Assembly (NCBI RefSeq): GCF_002270055.1
Contig: NZ_NIBG01000010.1
Span: 94,990 to 158,989, forward strand
DNA: 64,000 nucleotides
Direction of reading: 5' to 3'
From: Anaeromicrobium sediminis
GTDB taxonomy: Bacteria; Bacillota; Clostridia; Peptostreptococcales; Thermotaleaceae
Shown here: positions 34,849 through 43,620 of the stretch, piece by piece
Layout of the letters: each line of letters opens with the position of its first letter
How positions within the stretch are numbered: position 1 is the first letter of the stretch
Position numbers and translations under genes: made by a program
The notes under the pieces: model-generated
Database searches by the model: none
Told to the model about the DNA's origin: nothing
Seen by the model: the letters and a program-made list of their open reading frames with translations, nothing else

Positions 34849-37184
34849 ATTCTTTTATTTCTCATTAATATTAATCCTAAAACTAATAAAACATATATTA
34901 AAATTGAATTTGGTTCACTCATTTCGATTATGTCTCCTAGTTCCAGAGAAGATTTTGCTTCTAATAGCTGTTTTTGCTTTTCAAGCATTCTCTTTTCCTG
35001 ATCTTTACTTTCTAGCACTATATAGGATGTGGAGTGACTCATAATATTACTTTTAATACTTTCTTTTACCGTGTTAAGGGTGCTATCTACATATTTTTCA
35101 GGATGAAGGGTGCTACTCATATGGGCAGATTTCAACAAAAGTCCCTTTTCCCATAGATCACTAACTTCCACATCCTTTAAATTAATATTATGATTTAATA
35201 ATGCAATACTATCTTTCCCATTGTCTGGTAAATAATATGTTCTCCCATCTTTACTTTGCCATTTTAGAACTTCTTTCTTTTCTATTTCATCTATTTTAAA
35301 TGGCCTATTAGTAAAATCTACATCACTTAAATACCTCTTTATTAAATTATTATTTTTGTCCATTTCATAATAAGCCATTTCCTCTGGCATGGTGAATTTA
35401 AAATCCCTTAGAGAATCTGTAATCACACCATTTTCTATGGAATTACTATAAACTACTATTATTGGTCTGAAGGTACTGTTTTTCACATAGTTTTCATATA
35501 GTATTCTCTTTATGGATTTTTCTAAATAAAATCCTCCTCTATTCTTAACTCCATTTAACTTACTTATTTTAAATTCATCATAGTTAAATATATTCTCTTC
35601 ATAATTTAGACCTATTATTTCTCCAACCCTATCCTTCAAATTGTTTTCTTCTATATAAATTTCTATAGCCTTTACATGATCATGTTTATAATTTTTGTTT
35701 TTCTTTGAAAAGTTCACTATGAAATAATATTTATTAGGTCTAACTACCCTTTCTAAATTGTCTTTTTCTAGAGCTGATATATATGCAAAATTTCCATTCT
35801 CAAATTCTATATTATTATTTTTTCCTTCTAACTTAATTTTTCTACCTTCAAACTCCATGGTTATGGGGCCCTTATGGATTATTTCTATTCCAGTTTTTCT
35901 CAATTGTCTATCTTCAAAGGGAAAAATTTTTAACAAGACCCTATTATCTCCCCCGTAAGTTAATACTCCAGGATCTCTTCTTTTTCTTTTTTCACTTTCA
36001 TATATCCAATTAGCTGCCCTTTTATCTGCCACAAGACCATATTTTTTAATATTATTAACATATAAATAATAATTAGTTATGAATGACCCTTCTGGTAAAT
36101 TAAAAGTAGTTCTAAATTCATTTCTCCAATTCTCATCATTTTGTATTTCTAAATGAATCCAACTTTTATATATTTTTAAACTTTCATCATATGTAGTTTC
36201 ACTACTTATGTTCTCCAAATGTATTCCTTCATTTTCCTTGTAGTAATCTTCCTCCCAAGCACTTACATCCTTGCTACCTAAAAACACTTGCTCCATTTTT
36301 TTAGCCTTTACTTTTGATATGGATTTATTTTTTAATATATTTTTTTCGTAAAAGGATGTTATATAAGGAATAGTAGTTTTTCCCCGATCATTTCTTTCTA
36401 ATCCCTTAATGTATTTAATATTAGTTAAAGTTCTCTTTATTCCACCTATATTTATTTCACTTTTTTTAGTATCTTCTAATCCTCTCTCATATACATATTC
36501 CATTGCCCTATTAAAGTTGTCCCTATCATTTTTTACTGTCATATAAAAAGACGCAGGTATTACGCTAATTCCTATGACAAAAATTAAAGCAAGGGATAAC
36601 TTTCCACCTTTAATCTTTAAGCTCATAAAATCATTCCATAGACATATAATATGAACTATCATTAAAAAGATTGGAACTATCATTAATATTCCTAATCCAA
36701 ATAGTATAAGCCCTATCATGGCAAGGGGCAACAGTTGAACAAATATTATAAAAAAGTACAAAGTAAAAGAGAATGTTATGGATTTTATTCCATACAAAAT
36801 TAGTTTAATCCTTTCATCCAATACCCTTACAAACGAAAGACTTACACATGTTATGATAGTTACTATATAAAAAACAGGATGGGAAAAATCTCCAAATAAA
36901 TTATCCATTGACTCATTTAAAGAAAGGCCACTTATGGCTCCCACTAAAATAATCACACTCATATATTTCTTCCATAATCCATCCTTATTTTTTATGTTAG
37001 TATATGTAGATTTTCCAATAGAAAAAATAGTATATATGATTACTCCTGTAATTATGGTTAATGACATTCCTATAGCTATTTCCTTCGGAGATAGTAATCT
37101 ATTCATTATTAAACTAGCTATGAAATACCAGCCTAAAGGAATACCTATAAATAACAAGTTCTTATATTCTTTTCTCACAAACAT
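34839..37184 (-). CDS. MSEP-CTERM protein with VIT domain (exosortase K substrate)
   Basis: About 781 aa from ATG 37182-37184. A GTG two codons later has better spacing from GGGGG; in-frame codons further upstream lie inside the exosortase gene. About six membrane helices fill residues 1-220. A VIT-type (vault/inter-alpha-trypsin) domain follows near 310-440: FNLPEGSFITNYYLYVNNIKK, then RAANWIYESEKRKRRDPGVL. The C-terminus has the sorting signal: MSEP, a hydrophobic helix and a basic end RNKRIKN. The family is defined by always occurring beside exosortase K, and here that gene overlaps its 5' end. Function unknown; a large membrane assembly is suggested. Confidence 0.85.
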   Translation of the reverse strand: MFVRKEYKNLLFIGIPLGWYFIASLIMNRLLSPKEIAIGMSLTIITGVIIYTIFSIGKSTYTNIKNKDGLWKKYMSVIILVGAISGLSLNESMDNLFGDFSHPVFYIVTIITCVSLSFVRVLDERIKLILYGIKSITFSFTLYFFIIFVQLLPLAMIGLILFGLGILMIVPIFLMIVHIICLWNDFMSLKIKGGKLSLALIFVIGISVIPASFYMTVKNDRDNFNRAMEYVYERGLEDTKKSEINIGGIKRTLTNIKYIKGLERNDRGKTTIPYITSFYEKNILKNKSISKVKAKKMEQVFLGSKDVSAWEEDYYKENEGIHLENISSETTYDESLKIYKSWIHLEIQNDENWRNEFRTTFNLPEGSFITNYYLYVNNIKKYGLVADKRAANWIYESEKRKRRDPGVLTYGGDNRVLLKIFPFEDRQLRKTGIEIIHKGPITMEFEGRKIKLEGKNNNIEFENGNFAYISALEKDNLERVVRPNKYYFIVNFSKKNKNYKHDHVKAIEIYIEENNLKDRVGEIIGLNYEENIFNYDEFKISKLNGVKNRGGFYLEKSIKRILYENYVKNSTFRPIIVVYSNSIENGVITDSLRDFKFTMPEEMAYYEMDKNNNLIKRYLSDVDFTNRPFKIDEIEKKEVLKWQSKDGRTYYLPDNGKDSIALLNHNINLKDVEVSDLWEKGLLLKSAHMSSTLHPEKYVDSTLNTVKESIKSNIMSHSTSYIVLESKDQEKRMLEKQKQLLEAKSSLELGDIIEMSEPNSILIYVLLVLGLILMRNKRIKN

Positions 37185-37686
37185 TCCCCCATTTCTCAAA
37201 CCCCTTAGAAAATATATAATAAGACACAAGCATATAAGTAAAATAAAATGATACACCTATGAATTCATGAGTTAATCTTTCATATTTCATATACTGGGTA
37301 GGAATTAACTTTAAAATGCATATGGCTCCTATTATCCTGATGCTAGTGGACAAAATCGTAGCCATATATGAATATATTAATACTGAAAATATAAAAAATA
37401 ATTTATTTGCACTTTTTTTAATGTTTTTTATGAATGACGTGATTATCATAAAAAACATTACTATGAAAAAATTTATGCCCAAGCAGGACTTTCCAATACT
37501 TATATTCATATTTTCATTGAAAAAACCTAGATTATTATAATACAAAAAACTAACATTAAAGTACTTTTCCACAATCCACACTATGGGATTTAATAGAAAT
37601 AAAAAGTTATCTAGTGGAGCTTTAATACTTATGAATTTAATAGTTCCCATTAAAGCGGCCACCAGCATATACCAAATATAATTCAT
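37162..37686 (-). CDS. xrtK: Exosortase K-like membrane transpeptidase
   Basis: 174 aa, a minimal exosortase with about five helices. The expected catalytic residues are visible: Cys68 in GKSCLGINFF, Arg117 in STSIRIIGAI and His140 in LTHEFIGVSF. Exosortases cleave C-terminal sorting signals in the membrane, analogous to sortases but unrelated in sequence. The following gene, which overlaps it by 17-23 nt, encodes the MSEP-CTERM protein, so enzyme and single substrate are translated together. The ATG is embedded in ATGA with an upstream 11-codon ORF that has the better ribosome binding site, so initiation probably depends on that leader. Confidence 0.85.
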   Translation of the reverse strand: MNYIWYMLVAALMGTIKFISIKAPLDNFLFLLNPIVWIVEKYFNVSFLYYNNLGFFNENMNISIGKSCLGINFFIVMFFMIITSFIKNIKKSANKLFFIFSVLIYSYMATILSTSIRIIGAICILKLIPTQYMKYERLTHEFIGVSFYFTYMLVSYYIFSKGFEKWGNVCEKRI

Positions 37687-37718
37687 TCTCTACTACCTAC
37701 TATTTCATCTATACTCAT
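37683..37718 (-). CDS. 11-codon leader ORF coupled to xrtK
   Basis: MSIDEIVGSRE, with GGAGGG ideally spaced (5 nt) before its ATG. Its stop overlaps the xrtK start as ATGA. xrtK has only a weak GTAGAGA of its own. The role is inferred as translational coupling; the peptide itself is probably unimportant. Confidence 0.45.
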   Translation of the reverse strand: MSIDEIVGSRE

Positions 37719-37764
37719 ACTATCCCTCCTAACCCCTTTTAACATAAACTATAATTAAATCTAC

Positions 37765-37971
37765 TTAATCATCCACATACTCTAGTATGTCCCCTGGTTG
37801 ACAATTAAGCTCTTTGCATATAGCCTCTAGGGTCGTAAACCTTATGGCCTTAGCCTTGTTATTTTTCAATATGGATAAATTAGCATTAGTTATACCCACC
37901 CTACTAGCCAATTCAGATAATGAAATCTTTCTCTTTGCCATCATAACATCTAAATTTACCACAATAGCCAT
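37765..37971 (-). CDS. XRE-family regulator (YozG-like)
   Basis: 68 aa from ATG 37969-37971, after GAGGAGGATTGAAA. One Cro/C1-type helix-turn-helix: MMAKRKISLSELASRVGIT, NANLSILKNNKAKAIR, and a C-terminal LEAICKELNCQPGDILEY, the signature of the small YozG-like group. These are usually encoded beside a DUF2975 membrane protein, as here: its ribosome binding site lies in the last codons of that gene. The pair probably senses a membrane or envelope signal. DNA target unknown. Confidence 0.9.
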   Translation of the reverse strand: MAIVVNLDVMMAKRKISLSELASRVGITNANLSILKNNKAKAIRFTTLEAICKELNCQPGDILEYVDD

Positions 37972-37984
37972 TTTCAATCCTCCT

Positions 37985-38479
37985 CTATATGGTAAGATCA
38001 TTGTCTTCTTTTACTTCCACAGCTTGCTCAAAGACTTTAGATAAAATTAATATGAAACATCCAGCAAATAGAAATATGAAAAATTCCATATCCGTATGTA
38101 TTCCTTTCATATCAACTGTAATCAAATTAAATTCCACATATTTAGGATTTATTACAAAGTTTATTAGATAGCAACCTGTAATAATAAAACACTCCAAGGC
38201 TATGGAATTAAGTCTTTTCACGTTTCCCCTTATAAAAGGGTTAATATCAACTAATGAATCTACTATTTTCTTTAAGTTATAAACTATGAGTATTAAGGAT
38301 ATACTGCCTATGAAAAATAACCCATATATACCTATTTTTCTAAAAATACTTATCTGTAAATCATTAGAGCTCATTACATTTTTAGATATATATACAAACA
38401 TACAAACTCCAATTATTAGTAAAAAGTTTAAAACAAGTTTTAATGCACTTGCTAAAGATTTTTTTCCATAATATTTCAT
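37985..38479 (-). CDS. DUF2975 membrane protein
   Basis: 164 aa from ATG 38477-38479 after AGGAGG. Four hydrophobic helices (about 12-35, 50-70, 95-112, 132-152) with the conserved IVDSLVDINPFIRGNVKRL loop after helix 2 mark DUF2975. The family is nearly always paired with a YozG-like XRE regulator, here the next gene (13-nt gap). It may hold the regulator inactive, but this is unproven. Confidence 0.85.
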   Translation of the reverse strand: MKYYGKKSLASALKLVLNFLLIIGVCMFVYISKNVMSSNDLQISIFRKIGIYGLFFIGSISLILIVYNLKKIVDSLVDINPFIRGNVKRLNSIALECFIITGCYLINFVINPKYVEFNLITVDMKGIHTDMEFFIFLFAGCFILILSKVFEQAVEVKEDNDLTI

Positions 38480-38618
38480 ACGATCTAGCCTCCTATTTGA
38501 AATTTTTGTCAATCTCCATTAATATAATATCACTGTTAAAAATGTTTTTCAATATGTTTTTATCGAAAAACGATATGTTTTTATTCCGTTTCAATATAAC
38601 ATATTTACGCGCACGAAA

Positions 38619-38652
38619 AAAGACCTTCTACTTTTTTAAGTGAAAGGTCTTC
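38619..38652 (-). terminator. Terminator of the DEAD-box helicase gene
   Basis: Stem AAGACCTT-CTACTT / AAGTG-AAAGGTCTT followed by a U run on the minus strand. Confidence 0.8.
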
Positions 38653-38661
38653 AAATCTATA

Positions 38662-40335
38662 TTATTTACTACTAGGTTTTCTTTTTCTTCTTCTCTTGTT
38701 GCTCCCATTAGCTGGTTCTATAACTATTTTATTTCCTTTTATAGTGTTCTTACTCATAATTTTTAATACCTTTTCAGCATCTTTTTCTGGTATTTCTACA
38801 AAAGTATAGTTATCATAAATATCTATATCTCCAATTGAATTTCCTCTAATACCAGTTTCTCCTGCAATGGCACCTACCACGTCATTAACTCTTATTCTCT
38901 TTTGTTTTCCTATGTTAATGAACATTCTAACCATTCCAGCTTTTCCACCTGTATCATTTAAGCTACCAGAACGTCTATTAGAACCTCTCTTATTATCTCT
39001 ATTGTCTCCAAAGCTAATAACTTCAACATCTTTAGATTTTCCCATTTCAAGTTCCATCTTAAGTAAGGCTGCTGCAATTTCAACAGAAGTATGATCATCA
39101 TCTTCCATTAATTTTTCAACTATATCAATGTACTTTTTAAGTTTACCCTCTTCAATCTTATCCTTTAATTTCGTCACAAAGGCTTCGATTTTTATGTTCT
39201 CAATATCTGTGATACTTGGAATTTGTTTTCTCTTTATTTTCTTTTTAGTATATTTCATTATATTCTTTAATAAATAGAAATCCCTTTTAGTTACAAATGA
39301 AAATGCCTGTCCTTCTCTTCCTGCTCTTCCTGTTCTTCCTATTCTATGAACATAATATTCTTCATGACTTGGTACATCATAATTGAATACACATTCCACA
39401 TCGTCAATATCAAGACCACGAGCTGCCACATCTGTTGCCACTAACATTTCTACATCTGCTTTTTTAAACTTATCTATTACATTTAATCTTAAAGATTGCT
39501 TCATATCTCCATGGATTTTATCTACTAAGTAACCTCTCATTTGAAGTAAATTAGTTACTTCATCAACCTTCTTCTTAGTATTACAAAATACTATAGATAA
39601 TTTAGGATTATTCATATCCACAAGTCTAGATAATACTTCTAATTTATCTTTTTCCTTCATTTCTAAGTACCATTGACTAATATTTGGTGTAGTCAATTCC
39701 TTATGTGCTACTTTTACTATTTGTGGATCCTTTTGATATTTATTTATAATTTCTAGTATGGCTTTAGGCATAGTAGCAGAGAATAATAGAGTTTGTCTTT
39801 CTTCGTTTTCAACGCCTTCTATTACAGTTTCAATATCTTCTCTAAACCCCATATTTAGCATTTCATCAGCTTCATCTAATATTAATACTTTAAGATTTTG
39901 TAACTTTAAAGTCTTTCTTCTCATATGATCTAATACTCTACCAGGAGTTCCGATTACTATATGTGCTCCTCTTTTAAGACCTTTTATTTGTCTGTCTATA
40001 GGTTGTCCTCCGAATACTGGGACAATTCTTAAATCTTTTTTATATTTACTAATCTTAGACATTTCTTCAGAAACTTGAACTGCAAGCTCTCTAGTAGGAC
40101 ACAAAATTATCCCCTGTGTTGATCTATCTTTTAAGTTGATTTTATCTATTAAAGGTATCCCAAAAGCAGCTGTTTTACCAGTTCCCGTTTGGGCTTGACC
40201 TACTACATCCTTTCCTTCTAATACAAGTGGAATTGCCATTGCTTGTATCGGAGTAGCTTCTTCAAAGCCCATGTCTTCTATGGCTCTTTTAATTTCATCC
40301 GAGCAATTCAATTCTTGAAACTTTACTTTTTCCAT
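38662..40335 (-). CDS. DEAD-box ATP-dependent RNA helicase with DbpA-type RNA-binding domain
   Basis: 557 aa. Two RecA-like domains carry all motifs: Q motif near residue 27, AQTGTGKTAAFG (46-57), PTRELAVQ, GTPGRVLDHM, LDEADEML, FSATMPK, DVAARGLDIDDV and HRIGRTGRAGREG. From about residue 460 a DbpA/CsdA-type RRM-like domain (VRMFINIGKQKRIRVNDVVGAI... region, ending YTFVEIP) binds structured RNA, and a basic tail RRRKRKPSSK follows. The group (CshA/DeaD/DbpA) helps ribosome assembly and cold adaptation. The 5' leader of about 160 nt is long for this genome. Confidence 0.93.
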   Translation of the reverse strand: MEKVKFQELNCSDEIKRAIEDMGFEEATPIQAMAIPLVLEGKDVVGQAQTGTGKTAAFGIPLIDKINLKDRSTQGIILCPTRELAVQVSEEMSKISKYKKDLRIVPVFGGQPIDRQIKGLKRGAHIVIGTPGRVLDHMRRKTLKLQNLKVLILDEADEMLNMGFREDIETVIEGVENEERQTLLFSATMPKAILEIINKYQKDPQIVKVAHKELTTPNISQWYLEMKEKDKLEVLSRLVDMNNPKLSIVFCNTKKKVDEVTNLLQMRGYLVDKIHGDMKQSLRLNVIDKFKKADVEMLVATDVAARGLDIDDVECVFNYDVPSHEEYYVHRIGRTGRAGREGQAFSFVTKRDFYLLKNIMKYTKKKIKRKQIPSITDIENIKIEAFVTKLKDKIEEGKLKKYIDIVEKLMEDDDHTSVEIAAALLKMELEMGKSKDVEVISFGDNRDNKRGSNRRSGSLNDTGGKAGMVRMFINIGKQKRIRVNDVVGAIAGETGIRGNSIGDIDIYDNYTFVEIPEKDAEKVLKIMSKNTIKGNKIVIEPANGSNKRRRKRKPSSK

Positions 40336-40500
40336 ATCATCATTCCTCTTTAATTTTTAGTTTTTCTTCTAGCAAACACTTTATTATATCATTAATCTTT
40401 CCTTTATAGTATTTTTTCTTTTTTTATTTATAATACATTTTATTTTAAAGTTTTATTTTTAATTTTCTAATAAAGTTTTTTTGTTAACCCAATAGGGTCT

Positions 40501-40530
40501 ATTATATACATAGATTAATGAATTTTTCAA
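40501..40530 (-). promoter_or_regulatory. Promoter of the DEAD-box helicase gene and long 5' leader
   Basis: Minus-strand TTGAAA (40525-40530) and TATAAT (40501-40506), 18-nt spacer. Transcription would start near 40494, leaving an AT-rich leader of about 160 nt before the ATG, with a small ACCC-TATT-GGGT hairpin at its 5' end. Long leaders are common in cold-regulated helicase genes. Confidence 0.5.
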
Positions 40531-40555
40531 GTGTTTTTTGGAAAAATTAACAAAA

Positions 40556-40590
40556 TAAAAATTTCTACCCAATACCTAGTAGAAATTTTC
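40556..40590 (-). terminator. Terminator of the 121-aa gene
   Basis: AAAATTTCTAC / GTAGAAATTTT with a U-rich tail on the minus strand, just after the stop codon. Confidence 0.85.
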
Positions 40591-40593
40591 ACA

Positions 40594-40959
40594 TTATTTT
40601 TTTCTTTTTTTAAGCATGGTTTTTAAAAATTCCTCCACTGAAGTTTCCTTTATATATTGGCCTATATCCTCTATTTCCCCTAAATCAACTTCTCCTCTTT
40701 TTAGTACATCTAAGGCTCCTAGTAAAGTTACTTGTACTTGTTGGGTTGTATCTAAAGTCAAAGCAAACACCTGCAGTGCTCCCGTAAGTAATCCAGCTAT
40801 TATTAAAATCTCTGCAGGTGTTATGCCTGGTCTCGTTCCAGATTCTATTTCACCAGACTCTGTTGTTTCTTGATTTTTTTTGTAACGTTTATCACCTTTA
40901 AGTCCTAGACTTCTATTAAATTCATTTATTAATTCTTCCCATTCACTAGAAGCAAACAC
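40594..40959 (-). CDS. Protein of unknown function with one hydrophobic segment
   Basis: 121 aa, GTG start after GAGGAGGAAATTAA. A charged N-terminal 45 residues is followed by a hydrophobic stretch (ILIIAGLLTGALQVFALTL, about 53-71) and an acidic, helical end (VDLGEIEDIGQYIKETSVEEFL) with a basic tail. Family not recognised. It follows the small membrane ORF at 40986-41135 by 26 nt on the same strand, so the two probably form an operon. The lone membrane segment may anchor it with both ends cytosolic or across the membrane. Confidence 0.6.
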   Translation of the reverse strand: MFASSEWEELINEFNRSLGLKGDKRYKKNQETTESGEIESGTRPGITPAEILIIAGLLTGALQVFALTLDTTQQVQVTLLGALDVLKRGEVDLGEIEDIGQYIKETSVEEFLKTMLKKRKK

Positions 40960-40985
40960 TTAATTTCCTCCTCATTTTTTTAGTT

Positions 40986-41135
40986 TTACGACGGTATAAC
41001 TATAGGTACAGGTGTTACACCTTGTGCTGCTCTATTTTCTGTACTTCCACTTAGCAGGGCCGCCGCTAAAAATGTAGCTATTAATATAAGTAAAATATCA
41101 TTAAATAAATCAATTTGGTCGAATTCCATTGTCAT
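40986..41135 (-). CDS. Small single-helix membrane protein
   Basis: 49 aa: MTMEFDQIDL, a hydrophobic helix (ILLILIATFLAAALLSG) and a Pro/Val-rich tail ending VTPVPIVIPS. AAGGGAAG lies about 9 nt upstream of the ATG at 41133-41135. It is co-directional with the 121-aa gene. The pairing of two unknown proteins, each with one helix, looks like a small membrane complex. Confidence 0.5.
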   Translation of the reverse strand: MTMEFDQIDLFNDILLILIATFLAAALLSGSTENRAAQGVTPVPIVIPS

Positions 41136-41250
41136 ACCATCTTCTTCCCTTCTAATAAGATATTCTTCCTTCCTAATAATATCTTATTTCACTTAGGGTC
41201 TAATGGTTACTGTAATAGTATATGCTTATGTTTATCATTAAAGAATAAGT

Positions 41251-41283
41251 AAGTAAAAAAGGGAATAGTATTTAACTATCCCC
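41251..41283 (-). terminator. Terminator of the alarmone synthetase gene
   Basis: GGGGATAGT / ACTATTCCC on the minus strand followed by CTTTTTTACTT; overlaps the stop codon. Confidence 0.8.
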
Positions 41284-42348
41284 CAAATTTTCTTCTCCCA
41301 CATTTAAGCTATATTTTTTCAAATATTTATCCACATTTATACCTTGGTTCTTCAGTATTTCATAAGTTTTTTCACTCATCTGCTTGAAAGAAAACTTTTT
41401 ACTTTCCTTTTCAAAATACTCATCCGTATTCTCAATCATTAGTACTGTCTTTAATAAACCTGGTAAATTATTATTAGAAATATTATCTTTTAACTTGTTG
41501 TCATAATACTTAGACATGACTTTATCAAGTTCACTGATGGTTCTTACACCTATATTCTTTAATTCTTTAATTACTTTATTATAATTTTCTTCATTTACTT
41601 GGAATTTTCCTATATTATTATCATTTATATGTTCTTTAAATTTAATACTCATATACTCCCTTAATGATGTGGAATTTAATTCTATATCTAAATCGCCCTT
41701 CTCAATATTATTGACAGTAGCTTCTGCATACATATCTAAATCCTTTGATATGGCATTAAATTCCCTATCAGCCATTTCTAACAACCCTGCTAAAAGGGCA
41801 AATCGCCTTTTTATATTAGATTCTTTAGGCAACACGCCTTTAAACTTATAATTTCTATCATGTTCTATTTCAGCCCAAGTATGTTGAAGTAGTGTTCTTA
41901 CTTGTATTTCAAATACATCATCCTTATATCTTTTAAACTCTGGAAGTTCTAATCTTCTATCTGATAATCTAGCCACATAATGAACAGACTTATATCCAAA
42001 AGTGTTATTTGTAAGACCACTGGATTTATCTATCTTTTCTTCTACCTTAAACAACTCTTCTATAACATCACAGGTTCTTTTCACATCATCTTCAATATAA
42101 TTTATTATTCTAATGCCTGATAAATCTTGCATTTGAATTAATGGGTTCTTATAACCTTTTCTTACAATTTTCTCAGCAAAACTATTTACTTCTTTTGCCC
42201 TATTATTAATACTATGATAACTTATAAGTTTTTCCTGTAAAACTTCATTTATAATGTTTTTCACTATTTCTGACAATTTTTTATAATGCTCTCTTTTATC
42301 TGTATATTGTTCAATATATTTCTCAACCTTTTTAGATTTTATTTCCAT
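41272..42348 (-). CDS. RelA/SpoT-domain (p)ppGpp synthetase
   Basis: 358 aa from the second of two adjacent ATGs (42346-42348), 6 nt after AGGAGG. The synthetase domain (about 20-215) shows DLSGIRIINYIEDDVKR, GYKSVHYVARL and EIQVRTLLQHTWAEIEHD, the last being the conserved acidic RelA_SpoT motif. No HD hydrolase, TGS or ACT domain is present. At 358 aa it is longer than typical RelP/RelQ small alarmone synthetases (about 210-260); the extra C-terminal 140 residues are helical, charged and not recognised. It makes (p)ppGpp from GTP or GDP plus ATP. Alternative: a nucleotide-acting toxin of the same fold, but no antitoxin-like neighbour is seen. Confidence 0.85.
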   Translation of the reverse strand: MEIKSKKVEKYIEQYTDKREHYKKLSEIVKNIINEVLQEKLISYHSINNRAKEVNSFAEKIVRKGYKNPLIQMQDLSGIRIINYIEDDVKRTCDVIEELFKVEEKIDKSSGLTNNTFGYKSVHYVARLSDRRLELPEFKRYKDDVFEIQVRTLLQHTWAEIEHDRNYKFKGVLPKESNIKRRFALLAGLLEMADREFNAISKDLDMYAEATVNNIEKGDLDIELNSTSLREYMSIKFKEHINDNNIGKFQVNEENYNKVIKELKNIGVRTISELDKVMSKYYDNKLKDNISNNNLPGLLKTVLMIENTDEYFEKESKKFSFKQMSEKTYEILKNQGINVDKYLKKYSLNVGEENLGDS

Positions 42349-42544
42349 CATTGTCCTCCTAAAGTGATTTTCATTCTTTTTCAAAATTTAGTGTTACCTT
42401 ATCTATTATATCAATTTTTCTAACTATACAAAATCATATATTGAAAAAAATGGAATTTAGTGTGTTTTTGAAACGACACATGTCCATTATAAATAATAAT
42501 ATCATATAAATGTGTACATATTGTTAACTCGATTATTTAATTTT

Positions 42545-42582
42545 AAAAATCCCCTTGCAAATTTTTACAAGGGGATTTTAAT
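42545..42582 (-). terminator. Terminator of the PH-domain gene
   Basis: AAAAATCCCCTTG / CAAGGGGATTTT with a 10-nt loop; U run on both strands. Confidence 0.9.
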
Positions 42583-42586
42583 TTAA

Positions 42587-42967
42587 TTAATATTTCATCA
42601 CATAGGTTGCTAACATCCTTTGAATGTCATATACACTTTTATCTTTTTTAAATTGTTTTCCTATAGGTGCTTGTGCACCTGATATCCATATTTTTAATTC
42701 TGCATCTAAATCAAAGTGACCTGCCGATTCTACACTAAAGTGAGTTATACTTCTATAGGGTATAGTATGATACTCTATTTTTTTTCCTGTTACACCTTGC
42801 TTATCTATTAGTATTAACCTTTTATTTGTAAACAAAAACAAATCTCTCACAAGCTTATATGCCTTCTCAATATGTTCTCCTTCACTTAAAAGCTGTCTAT
42901 ATTCTTCTTCAATATTACCTACATTCACTTCTGTGGCATTTCCCATAAGACCATCTAAAAATCCCAT
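42587..42967 (-). CDS. Bacterial PH-domain protein
   Basis: 126 aa, matching the bacterial pleckstrin-homology family (PF08000 type): LLSEGEHIEKAYKLVRDLFLFTNKRLILIDKQG, then YHTIPYRSITHFSVESAGHFD, ELKIWISG, and a closing helix. No membrane segment or signal peptide. These proteins form ring-like oligomers in structural studies; the cellular role is unknown. Strong AAGGAGGG ribosome binding site, single gene. Confidence 0.9.
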   Translation of the reverse strand: MGFLDGLMGNATEVNVGNIEEEYRQLLSEGEHIEKAYKLVRDLFLFTNKRLILIDKQGVTGKKIEYHTIPYRSITHFSVESAGHFDLDAELKIWISGAQAPIGKQFKKDKSVYDIQRMLATYVMKY

Positions 42968-43088
42968 AGTTATCCCTCCTTGAATAATATAGTGCGAGAA
43001 GTTAATTATACACCTTTTTATAAAAAAATCAATAATTATGTATAAATATATTACTTTTAAAATAAACTATATAATTTATGTAATAAAT

Positions 43089-43131
43089 AAAACCAGTTAA
43101 TAGAAGGCTTCTGCCCCATTAACTGGTTTAA
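43089..43131 (-). terminator. Terminator of the ridA gene
   Basis: AAACCAGTTAAT / ATTAACTGGTTT stem with a 16-nt loop, just after the stop codon. Confidence 0.75.
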
Positions 43132-43149
43132 ATTTACTTAATATTTAGT

Positions 43150-43497
43150 TTAAACAGCAGCTACTACAGATACTTCCACTAGTATTTCTTCCCTAGCCAT
43201 TTTAGCTTCCACACAAGCACGAGCTGGTGCGTGTCCCTCTGGTACCCAATTGTCCCAAATTTCGTTCATATCAGCGAATAAAGACATGTCCTTTATATAT
43301 ACTGTAGCTGATAATATTTTAGTTCTATCACTTCCAACACTTTCTAATAATTCATCTACCTTTTCTAAAGTAGTTCTAGTTTGTTCTTTAATATCATCTA
43401 CATATTCCTTTGCCACTTGACCACAAAAGTATACTGTTCCATTATGTACAACGGCTCTAGACATTCTTTTTTTAGTTTCATATCTTTTAATTTCCAT
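43150..43497 (-). CDS. RidA/YjgF-family protein
   Basis: 115 aa. Typical blocks: [14 protein letters not shown] near the N-terminus, [42 protein letters not shown] (partial motif) and [21 protein letters not shown]. RidA trimers hydrolyse reactive enamine/imine intermediates of PLP enzymes. The Arg in PARACVE is at the position of the catalytic Arg of true RidA. It may protect the cell's amino-acid metabolism, fitting the several amino-acid genes in the window. Confidence 0.9.
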   Translation of the reverse strand: MEIKRYETKKRMSRAVVHNGTVYFCGQVAKEYVDDIKEQTRTTLEKVDELLESVGSDRTKILSATVYIKDMSLFADMNEIWDNWVPEGHAPARACVEAKMAREEILVEVSVVAAV

Positions 43498-43620
43498 ATT
43501 TTTTACCTCTTTCCTATTTTAATTTAATATGTTTAAATATAACTCTTTTTATTTCATAATCAACATTTTATTACACTCTTTTGTTTATTACTAGTCTAAA
43601 CTTTTATAATTTTACATACT

